Shown here: one piece after another, positions 32,950-42,080 of the stretch
How the letters are laid out: every line of letters starts with the position of its first letter
Numbering within the stretch: position 1 is the first letter of the stretch
Source: Effrenium voratum
Lineage: Eukaryota > Sar > Dinophyceae > Suessiales > Symbiodiniaceae
DNA: 64,000 bases
Direction of reading: 5' to 3'
Assembly: GCA_963377175.1 (NCBI GenBank)
Contig: CAUJNA010003294.1
Location: forward strand, 755,001 to 819,000
Program-made: the position numbers and the translations under genes
The notes under the pieces: model-generated
Databases searched by the model: none
What the model was told of the DNA's origin: nothing
The model's input: only the letters and a program-made list of their open reading frames with translations

Positions 32950-33531
32950 ATGCTGAACACTCGCAAGAAGATCGTGAAGGAGAAGGGCGCAGCAGTGACC
33001 GAGCTGGACACGGAAGTGGCCAAGGCCCTGTTTGACATTGAAGTGTCCCCATCCTGCGACATCAAAACCGAGCTGAAGGATGTCTACATCTCCGGCGCCA
33101 AGGATGTGGAGGTGGGCAAGTCCGGCATGGCCATGGTGATACACTTCCCATTCCGAGTGTGGAAGACTGTCAAGAAGATCCAAGGCCGCCTGGTTAGGGA
33201 GCTGGAGAAGAAGTTCAACCGCAAGCACGTGGTGCTGGTGGCCAACAGGACCATTCTGGACAAGAACTTCCGGCGCAAGGGCTTGAAGGTCCGACCGCGC
33301 AGCCGCACTCTCACAGCTGTGCACGACTCCATTTTGGAAGACTTGGTGGGTCCCACTGAGATCGTGGGCAAGCGTACGCGCATCTCCGTGGACGGAAGCA
33401 AGCTCTTGAAGGTGATGCTGGACCCCAAGGACAAGGACAAGGAGAACATTGAGAGCAAGCTGACTGCCTTCGCGGCAGTGTACAAGAGGCTCACCAACAA
33501 GGAGGCCCAGTTCATGTTCCCCACCGCGTAA
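32950..33531 (+). CDS. RPS7: Ribosomal protein eS7, copy 1
   Basis: This is a protein of the small cytosolic ribosomal subunit. The 193-residue product matches the family's usual length (about 194). It shows the central signature QGRLVRELEKKFNRKHVV, then RPRSRTLTAVHDSILEDLV, then PTEIVGKRTRI. The start ATG 32950 is the point at which the three copies begin to be identical (gccatg). The gene has no intron. The stop is TAA at 33529-33531. The upstream sequence is unlike that of the other two copies. Within the first ~22 bases after the stop it resembles copy 2. Confidence 0.98.
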   Translation: MLNTRKKIVKEKGAAVTELDTEVAKALFDIEVSPSCDIKTELKDVYISGAKDVEVGKSGMAMVIHFPFRVWKTVKKIQGRLVRELEKKFNRKHVVLVANRTILDKNFRRKGLKVRPRSRTLTAVHDSILEDLVGPTEIVGKRTRISVDGSKLLKVMLDPKDKDKENIESKLTAFAAVYKRLTNKEAQFMFPTA

Positions 33532-34183
33532 GAGCACATGTGAGCCTGGCGAACCCTTCCTAGACCCTACATCTGCCGAAGACAGCTTTGGACGGAGTGA
33601 AAAGACAGACACATCCTGCCTTGTCGTTTCCTACTCTGGCATCTCCGACTATTTTGATGTACCCCCTGCCATTGTTGTTGAGAGTGCGAGCTGCACCAAG
33701 CCAGCCACACCCTTGCTTACATGCTAGATTCGAAACCACCAGCAACTGTGAGCTTTGCAGTCATTGTTTGACATGAGACTGCAGAGTCATTAGCCGAGGG
33801 TTACCGAGTGAGGTAATTACATATGCCACGTATGTCCGACAAGCATCAAAGTTGAGACGTGGAAGAGGCGTTGCAAGGCTGCTACCGAGTTTGGCAGCTG
33901 TTTCCAATAGCTTGGAAGGGCCTAGCAGTTTCCTGAGGAGGAATGCATTTGATCATTTATGCTCGACAAAGCATGTAGCAATGGTGTGATCCGGCAATAC
34001 GGTAAAGAAGTGGCAACACGTGATACTAAGGAGTAGACGTGTATGCAACTTGAAAGGGAGGTGTTGCAGCAACTTCACCTGTTGCGGCAATGTTCAACCA
34101 CTGCTGTAGCAAATGCTTGCTGCATGCTGGAAGCGGAAGGCTCGAACCCGGCGTGTAGGTGAAAGGTTTTGCCAGCAACAGCC
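33532..34183. other. Spacer between eS7 copies 1 and 2
   Basis: About 650 bp without a gene. The first ~22 bases after the stop are shared with the region after copy 2. The remainder shows no visible similarity to the next spacer. Confidence 0.6.
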
Positions 34184-34765
34184 ATGCTGAACACTCGCAA
34201 GAAGATCGTGAAGGAGAAGGGCGCAGCAGTGACCGAGCTGGACACGGAAGTGGCCAAGGCCCTGTTTGACATTGAAGTGTCCCCATCCTGCGACATCAAA
34301 ACCGAGCTGAAGGATGTCTACATCTCCGGCGCCAAGGATGTGGAGGTGGGCAAGTCCGGCATGGCCATGGTGATACACTTCCCATTCCGAGTGTGGAAGA
34401 CTGTCAAGAAGATCCAAGGCCGCCTGGTTAGGGAGCTGGAGAAGAAGTTCAACCGCAAGCACGTGGTGCTGGTGGCCAACAGGACCATTCTGGACAAGAA
34501 CTTCCGGCGCAAGGGCTTGAAGGTCCGACCGCGCAGCCGCACTCTCACAGCTGTGCACGACTCCATTTTGGAAGACTTGGTGGGTCCCACTGAGATCGTG
34601 GGCAAGCGTACGCGCATCTCCGTGGACGGAAGCAAGCTCTTGAAGGTGATGCTGGACCCCAAGGACAAGGACAAGGAGAACATTGAGAGCAAGCTGACTG
34701 CCTTCGCGGCAGTGTACAAGAGGCTCACCAACAAGGAGGCCCAGTTCATGTTCCCCACCGCGTAA
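34184..34765 (+). CDS. RPS7: Ribosomal protein eS7, copy 2
   Basis: The coding sequence appears identical to copy 1 base for base by eye, including the TAA stop. An in-frame ATG exists 15 bases upstream (34169), but the start at 34184 is preferred because identity with the other copies begins at gccatg. It lies 652 bp downstream of copy 1 in the same orientation. The 3' flank begins with the same ~22 bases as copy 1 apart from one change (cacatg to cacgtg). Confidence 0.98.
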   Translation: MLNTRKKIVKEKGAAVTELDTEVAKALFDIEVSPSCDIKTELKDVYISGAKDVEVGKSGMAMVIHFPFRVWKTVKKIQGRLVRELEKKFNRKHVVLVANRTILDKNFRRKGLKVRPRSRTLTAVHDSILEDLVGPTEIVGKRTRISVDGSKLLKVMLDPKDKDKENIESKLTAFAAVYKRLTNKEAQFMFPTA

Positions 34766-35948
34766 GAGCACGTGTGAGCCTGGCAAAGGCGTTTTTAGAC
34801 GAAGACAGAGGCGCAAGGTGAGAGCAATAAAAGGAGCTTACTTTTGTTTATTGTGCGCACATATTTGGTGCACATACACGTAGACACCAATCCATAGCAG
34901 GACTCGCATCGCCGCATGATGTGGAGTGCTGTGCATGACTGGTTCAATGTGATTTGCTGCACTAAAAACTATGTTCATGTTTAGGAAAGGCCTTGCAAAA
35001 ACAGGCCAGCGTAAGCTAAACATGCACGCACGTGAGCGCGAGCAAACATGTTGCTACGAGTATCCTTGCGCAAGCTGCACGTAAGCGACCTGTACTGAAC
35101 AGTTTAGTGTGCTCGAAACCCAATTGGGTGTATCACTTTGCTGGCATGTTGGACGTATCCAAAGTGCACTTCGCGTACTCAGGCGTGCCAAGCTTGTGCT
35201 AAAAAGTAGCGAATTGCGAGCGCGAGCTTCCAAACTGCGCTTTGTGTGCCACTGCCGTATTGAATCGCACTTTGCGCGCTTCGTTCGTGCCAGAAAGGCC
35301 TCGCGTAGGCAGCAATCGCTGTGGTAGCATGCACCAGTCTTGCACAGCACGGCTTGCTTAAGCCTGCAAAAGCTTTGCCATTAAGCGCTTTTACACGTAA
35401 GCTCATTGTGTGCGCGCGTAAGCCGCGCGCGAGCCTTGGCGTAAGCAACTTGTCATCGCACAGGAATCGATCGCTTTTTTGTTTTTAGCATGGCTCAACT
35501 GGCTAAGGGCTGCGAGCATGAATTGGAGACCTGCGGAGACATTTGGGGAGTTGGAATCTTTCAATGAAAACGCGCTTTGTTTGTCTTGACCTACCTTCTG
35601 GGGAGTTCGCCGTGGCGTGTGCCTGTCTCCTTACATGCCTTTGCTGTGCAATGGCCTCACGGGCTGGCAGACCGCAAGGATCTGCATGAAGGTGGCTTGT
35701 GACCGCCACTCCTCCCAGCGGAGTACCGCGGGAGGGGATGTGGCGAGGAATCAGACAAACCTGCACGAGTTTGGCATTTTGAGGTGCCGACGAATTCGTG
35801 TTGCTTGCTTCGCCCATTTGCTCTTTCCTTTTTAAGCTCTGACTTGCAACACATCTTTTTGGACGGCTTTAGAAATAGGACTGTCACCCCTGTCATGCAT
35901 TTTGCAGCACGAGGCTCTGCGCTTGCCACTGAAGGAGTTAGTGAAGCC
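34766..35948. other. Spacer between eS7 copies 2 and 3 with cgtaagc motifs
   Basis: About 1.2 kb without a gene. The heptamer cgtaagc recurs near 35009, 35080, 35396, 35417 and 35442, mostly in GCGC-rich surroundings. Nothing else is recognisable. Confidence 0.5.
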
Positions 35949-36530
35949 ATGCTGAACACTCGCAAGAAGATCGTGAAGGAGAAGGGCGCAGCAGTGACCG
36001 AGCTGGACACGGAAGTGGCCAAGGCCCTGTTTGACATTGAAGTGTCCCCATCCTGCGACATCAAAACCGAGCTGAAGGATGTCTACATCTCCGGCGCCAA
36101 GGATGTGGAGGTGGGCAAGTCCGGCATGGCCATGGTGATACACTTCCCATTCCGAGTGTGGAAGACTGTCAAGAAGATCCAAGGCCGCCTGGTTAGGGAG
36201 CTGGAGAAGAAGTTCAACCGCAAGCACGTGGTGCTGGTGGCCAACAGGACCATTCTGGACAAGAACTTCCGGCGCAAGGGCTTGAAGGTCCGACCGCGCA
36301 GCCGCACTCTCACAGCTGTGCACGACTCCATTTTGGAAGACTTGGTGGGTCCCACTGAGATCGTGGGCAAGCGTACGCGCATCTCCGTGGACGGAAGCAA
36401 GCTCTTGAAGGTGATGCTGGACCCCAAGGACAAGGACAAGGAGAACATTGAGAGCAAGCTGACTGCCTTCGCGGCAGTGTACAAGAGGCTCACCAACAAG
36501 GAGGCCCAGTTCATGTTCCCCACCGCATGA
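35949..36530 (+). CDS. RPS7: Ribosomal protein eS7, copy 3
   Basis: The coding sequence appears identical to copies 1 and 2 except at the very end, where GCG TAA becomes GCA TGA. A frame continues upstream in phase to 35784, but that extension is absent from the other copies and is judged untranslated. Neither flank resembles the flanks of copies 1 and 2. Confidence 0.97.
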   Translation: MLNTRKKIVKEKGAAVTELDTEVAKALFDIEVSPSCDIKTELKDVYISGAKDVEVGKSGMAMVIHFPFRVWKTVKKIQGRLVRELEKKFNRKHVVLVANRTILDKNFRRKGLKVRPRSRTLTAVHDSILEDLVGPTEIVGKRTRISVDGSKLLKVMLDPKDKDKENIESKLTAFAAVYKRLTNKEAQFMFPTA

Positions 36531-37830
36531 GTGCATGCATCCCCCTTTCGCGCACGCAGCCTCTGCTTTCGGGTACCTCGGAAAACGGCCGAGCGTCATT
36601 CTGGTCACGCCAACAGCCGCTTGCCGTGCAGGAAATGCTGCATGGATCATTAACGGCCATGGAGGGTCAGATTATGTCACATTGCACCTTGCATAGTTCC
36701 TACAGCCAAGTGTGCAATGATAGTACCTCTACATGTTTGATCCGCTGTCCAAAGATCTGCTTTGCGATTTGCGCATACGTACGCTTGAAGGATGAAGTCA
36801 TTTCAGGAACAGCTACAAGTCGTACATCCTTTCAATACAGGGCAGCTCAACTTTAACTCTTTTTTCTCTTAAACTTTCCAATTTGATGTTGCAGAGGTTT
36901 GCTTTTTTAACACAGGTCACACCCATTTGAGCATCCATTGCTTACAGCTTCCGACATGTACACGCCATGGACCTGGAGTCTGAGCACACACAGGCAGTGA
37001 CAGCGCGAAGCCATGGGAAACATTCTGAAAGATTGGATTTTGGGGAATATTTGGGGTTGTGTCGCCCATTTTTGGGAAGAGTGTTGCATTTTTGGGAACA
37101 GTGTCCCAATTGGTTTGCACGTGATCCTGTCAGCGCCAGAAGTTAAAGGGAGGCCCGTAGTCACGTTTGGACAGCTTGATCGGTGTGGTCAAAAGAGTGA
37201 TGCTCATCACTCCTGTTTCCTGCGTCTAGATTGCAGAATGAAGCACTGCTACTGGACTCAAGAGTCAGTCCGCTGCAGGCAGCCATGACAGAGGGCAAGG
37301 GGTATTTGCCCAAGCCAAGCTTGTCCAGAGCTATCACTCCAGGCCCCGTCGGGTCAGGGCGAGCCAGGCATTGTCGGTGTCTAGGGTGTGAACAGCCAGC
37401 TCCTCAGTAACCGCATGGAGCAGCTTTCAGCAGGGTTCGGGTGTTTGACCAAGTACAGTGGAGCGCTATTGCAAGCCCTGTCAGCATCCTGTGATCCGAC
37501 CTGCGCATCGCAGGATACATGGCAGCAGTGATGTCGTCGCCGGAAGTGCTGTGCCATTTGTGCAGTCAGTACTTCAGGCAGGATGAAACAGCTTGCCAAA
37601 TCAAGGTCGGGCAGGATACAGATCCCGTGCAAGCTCAACTTGTACATGATCTAGTCAGATACTGTATACTGCATTGCAACAAAAAATGCTAGCTTCGCGC
37701 AACGCTTCTTGTTGTGGTTTTAGCCGCATAAAGTCAGGCGCGCACACACACACACGCATGGTAGATGGAGCTACTGCCACCCGACGGATGGAGCTCCGAA
37801 TTACGGGTGTTGCCTAAGCCTTCAGCCCGT
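36531..37830. other. Spacer before EF-hand gene
   Basis: No gene is recognised. The motif atttttggga(a/g) recurs at about 37035-37100. The stretch may contain the undetected first exon of the EF-hand gene. Confidence 0.4.
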
Positions 37831-37836
37831 CCCCAG

Positions 37837-40544
37837 GCAGTACGACAAAGACAAGAATGGGCTGCTGGACTGCCAAGAGGCAGTGGTGCTTGCAAAGGAG
37901 ACACTTGTGAAGGGCGGGTCAAATTAGTTGTTTTTCCCCAATTGTTATTAATTATATTTGTTTATATTTCTTTCATGTTGTTGTGTTTGTTTCATTTGTT
38001 CGTGTGTTATTTGATGTTTTTGTTATCTCTCCATGATTAGGTACATGTTTATAAATTGGTTGTCAATATGTTCTTTTCGTTTCGATTCATTATTTGGTCA
38101 TATGATGTATTTATTGTTCATCACGTATGTTTCTATCTTCATCTGTTAGAGATTGCATGGATGGGGTAAATGGATGGGGTTTCATAGCTCCAGAGCTTGT
38201 AGGTCCTTGCGGGTCATTTTGAACAAGCCCAATATGGAAATCACGTCTTCAGTTTGAATGACCCAGGGGCACACGCGGGCACCATGTAACCGGCCTTCAA
38301 TTCTGCAGGAGCTTGGAACCGCGTTGGCAGTGCCCATGGGGAGCACAGAGGAGGTCTTGCGGCCATCGATAGCGCGATTCAGCGAGGAGACGTTCTGCAA
38401 GTTGACACCAGCCGGAGTTTGGGAGCCTGGAGCAAGCTTACACGGGTGTGGGCGAATGCAGTCATCGACAGGTGAATTGGCGTTGTCAACTGACATCATC
38501 GTCAAGCGCGAACGGGAGTCTCCACATGATTTGTTATGTGTACGTGTTGGGAGCGCTTGTGCATGGATCCTGTGCTTGGAATACTTGGGATTAACTTGGG
38601 ATGCTTCATTTTCCGTGGGCTCGCAGCGCGATGCGCCAGGAGGGCCGCGATGCCTTGACGCTGGAGGAGTTCTGCCGGTGGTTCCCCTCCGTCTTGGGTC
38701 TGGAGCCGCTGTCCCCGCAGCACATCGAGGAGACGCCCGGAGAAACTGGAGGGGGATGTGCCCGGCGGAGCCTGTGAACCTGTGAGCCGGGTGGTCAACC
38801 CAGGGCTCCCCTTTGTTGCCAGGGTGAAGGAGGGGCTGAGGTTGAAGGGGTCTCACCTGGGAATGAAGACACAACGAACCAGGTCCAAAGGGATTTGAAT
38901 TCTATCACCAACTTGGCCTTGTGTTATGCCATATTCAGACATGCAGATGAAGCAGCTGCAGCTAAGGATTAAGAGCGGGACCCACAATCTGGCACCGGCT
39001 GCCGTCCCGCAGCCCAGCCTGCGCAGAACCATCACTCCAGGCAGCTCGCCGAACGTGGCTTCTATCGGGCGGTTGCCATTTAACATAGGGAGCCTTAGCC
39101 TGAGGCTGCTAGCTTTTTCGGCACCGCGTGGCGTTGTTCTTGCCGGGCACTAGGCTCGGCGTTTGCATTGCTAGGCTATGCAGCGGCGCTGGCTTCTTCT
39201 CCCCAGACGCTGCAGTCCTTCAGCAAGCAGTGCCTCAGTTGGACAATGGGGTAGTTGCTGGTGGCATTGCCCCGCCACTTCTACCAAGTGAACAGGGAAC
39301 GTCACATTTTGTGAATGCCGTGTAGAAAGTCAAAAGCACAGTGCGCGCGTAAGGGCGCAAGGGCGGGCGCAAGATAGTGCATAGGGTGCGAAAGGGGAAG
39401 CGGAAGAGCTCCTGGCATCCCACCAGGGAATGCATGACAACCCCCAATGGCGACTGGGTTAGTGGCAGTTTTGCTTCGGATGCTTTGTGGCAGTCTGAAA
39501 AGGTGGGCCTTTGCTTTTTTTAGTTGGCTTGCTGATGAGCAAATCGCATTCAGAGAACTTGGAAAAGCCATGCATATATATATATATATAATATATATAC
39601 ATATACATATATCTATGCAGTCTCAACCCTTGCCAACAATTAAGGAGGAAGCAACACGATGACGCACATCAAGTAACAGTGCGATGCGGCATGACCTGTT
39701 CTTGTCATTTTGTGTTTGAGTGGGCTGCTGAGGTTTTTCAAGCAGTACGACGCTAATTCCAATGGCGTGCTTGAGTATTCGGAGGTGCTCAGCATGACCC
39801 AAGATTTGGCGGCTGGACTTGGCATCGTGGTCGATGAAGAGAAGTTGAGAGCCCGCCACCGGCTTGAACTCGTGATTGTGTGCTTCTACTATCTCACTCA
39901 CTCATACCGTCCATATTGCCCATGTGCAATGAGCCGCAATGAGCCAAGGTTTGGATACGGAAACTGCAGCTGGTGAGGCTGCCCTATCCCTCGACGCCTT
40001 TTGCCGCTGGATTCCTCCGCTGCTAGCCGGCGGCCGGGAGCCCGAACAGGAGGTCCGCAGCGAGCAGAGCCAGCGGAGCGCGGGCTACCTCGCGGCGCTA
40101 AAGAGCTCCCCGAGGCAGGTCCCGAAGCGCCCCAAGTCCCAGAGGCGACCTGGATGAGTTGTGGTTTGTTGTTTGTTAATCTGTTTCCAGAGTTGTTCTT
40201 GAATCCGGCTTCCCTGAGTGGGGGCATGTATCATGAGCTCGGTGCTGACACCCTGGAGGGTGGTTTTCCAGTTGTGCCAGCAGTACTTCAAGCAGTACGA
40301 CCACAACGGCGATTCATTTCTCGATGATGCGGAGCTCATGGCCCTGTCCAAAGATTTGAGTGAGAGCTTTGACGTTCCGCTCTCTGCATCACCAGCAGAA
40401 CTGCGAGAATCCATCGCCAAGTTCAGCGATGGCAGCAATTGCTTGACCTTCAGCGAGTTTGCGCACTGGTTCCCTTCCATCCTGGGCCTCAATGAGAAGT
40501 TCGCAAAGGAAGTGGGGGACATGGCAACCGAAAAGGCACGGTGA
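37837..40544 (+). CDS. EF-hand protein with three repeated modules
   Basis: Three copies of one module can be read. Each has a canonical calcium loop: DKDKNGLLDCQE at about 37845, DANSNGVLEYSE at about 39750, and DHNGDSFLDDAE at about 40300. Each is followed after ~45 residues by a second, degenerate half resembling LT..EF..WFPS: LTLEEFCRWFPSVLGL at about 38680, LSLDAFCRWIPPLL at about 39990, and LTFSEFAHWFPSILGL at about 40440. Module 3 is uninterrupted and ends at TGA 40542-40544. Modules 1 and 2 are split by introns, including an AT-rich one. Further pieces are ELGTALAVP near 38310 and LRFFKQYD near 39725. Each module is therefore an EF-hand pair with one competent site, and the protein should bind about three calcium ions. 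The start exon was not identified. Confidence 0.8.
37925..38165. other. AT-rich intronic island
   Basis: About 240 bp are strongly AT-rich (ttattaattatatttg and similar), in clear contrast to the surrounding GC-rich DNA. The island lies between exons of EF-hand module 1. Confidence 0.8.
39573..39613. repeat. (TA)n microsatellite
   Basis: About 40 bp of tatata/tacata, inside the EF-hand gene region between modules 1 and 2. Confidence 0.95.
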
Positions 40545-41090
40545 AACTTATTGTGCCGCTCGCCATGCCAAGACTTGCTTGCGCCATCACGTGCCACGTG
40601 CCGCGCAAGCACGTAGGGACCGATGGCGGCAGCAGTTTATAGAGTTTGTGCACGGCCCGCCTTGAACATCATGGCCTCATAGACTTGACAAAGGCCTGCA
40701 GTGCTGCAACGCAGTTGTTGAAGGCTTCTGGTGTGTCTTTTGATCATTCAGTCAATTTGCTGTGTCAGTTTGTGTTGCTGCTCGCACGGTCCTGCTGGTG
40801 AATGCTCAAGCTCATGTTCATGTAGCAGCCTGGCTGCAGGGCGTTGCAGAGGTTTCATGTTTCAGCTATGTTGCCACGACATGAGAAGATTGTGTACACG
40901 TTCGGAATCGACGGATGACAAATGGTAGCTGCACATAGTGCCAACAAACCTGTCCCTATGCCCCTCTCCGGCCGCAAGAGGCCGATGCAGCGGTGGCAAT
41001 GCTCATCCCTTAGTTTAGGGCAGCACTGAGGAGGACTCTAACAAACACAGAACAATCTAGCGTTTTTTGCTGCAATGACTTGTGCATTTG
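40545..41090. other. Spacer 3' of EF-hand gene
   Basis: Nothing recognisable is seen. Confidence 0.5.
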
Positions 41091-41092
41091 TT

Positions 41093-41450
41093 TTTCTCTC
41101 TCTCTCTCTCACCCTCTCTCCCTGCCTCCCTCCCCTCCCCTCCCCTCCCCTCCCCTCCCTCCCTCCCTCCCTCCCCTCCCTCCCTCCCTCCCTCCCTCCC
41201 CCTCCCCTCCCCTCCCTCCCTCCCCTCCCTCCCCCTCCCCTCCCCTCCCCTCCCCCTCCCCCTCCCCTCCCCCTCCCCCTCTCCCCTCCCCTCCCTCCCT
41301 CCCCTCCCCTCCCCTCCCCCTCCCCTCCCCCTCCCCTCCCCTCCCCCCTCCCCTCCCCCTCCCCTCCCTCCCTCCCTCCCTCCTCCCTCCCTCCCTTCCT
41401 CCCTCCCTCCCTCCTCCCTCCCTCCCTCCCTCCCTCCCTCCCTCCATGTC
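41093..41450. repeat. ~360-bp homopyrimidine CCCTC satellite
   Basis: Almost only C and T, in irregular cctccc/ccctcc units. It is the complementary type of the 7632-8035 block. Open frames on both strands here (Pro/Ser/Leu or Gly/Glu/Arg) are composition artefacts. Confidence 0.97.
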
Positions 41451-41459
41451 CCTCTCGCT

Positions 41460-42080
41460 CTCTTTTTGTTTGTGGCTGGCCCACGCCTCAGACAGCAATG
41501 CTGGCGTAGCCCAAGGTCTTCACAAGAGGCCAACGTGATTGGCGCCCCAGATGCTGCCGACGATGAGAGCCAGGCGAGGGGTTGCAGCGAGAAATGCTCG
41601 CTGAAGAAGTGCCATCTCATGGACTAATGCAGTACCGGGTGTGGAAAAAACGCTTCGATGGCCCCTCCGGTGGTTTTTCTACTCTCTACTCCTGTCGGTC
41701 TCGGCCGCCAGGATGTGCCCATGCTTCCCCAGCTTTGGGGCTTCCCAGTGCTGGAGAGCCTTGGCAAGTCGCCAAGACTCAGTCTGCTTTCTGGTCTTCC
41801 GGGTTGCTTCGTCCTTGCTTTTCTCGGGCCGAGTCGGAACAGTGGCCATATTTGTGGGAGGCAACTTGCGCATGACGTAAAACCAACTAGGTCATCAAAG
41901 CTCCAAAGGCAACATGAAAATGATCGACGAAGAGCCCTTGGTGAATCATTGAATCATTGAGCTTGAGCTTGTTCTCTCTTGTGGAGCTTTCCAGGCTCAG
42001 CTACCTAGGCGCTGAACATGTTGTGTTTTGCAAGCTTCCGCTGACACCACAAGGACGCTGGAGAGCAAAACAGGCAGAAG
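41460..42080. other. Spacer
   Basis: No convincing exon is seen between the pyrimidine block and the following membrane-protein exon. Confidence 0.4.

Noticed and set aside
35784..35948. N-terminal extension of eS7 copy 3
   Set aside because: It is in frame but absent from the other two copies, and eS7 proteins start at the conserved position. It is treated as untranslated or intronic.
32583..36650. Minus-strand frames of 146-272 codons opposite the eS7 genes
   Set aside because: They are shadows of the codon-biased eS7 coding sequence and are repeated identically opposite each copy.
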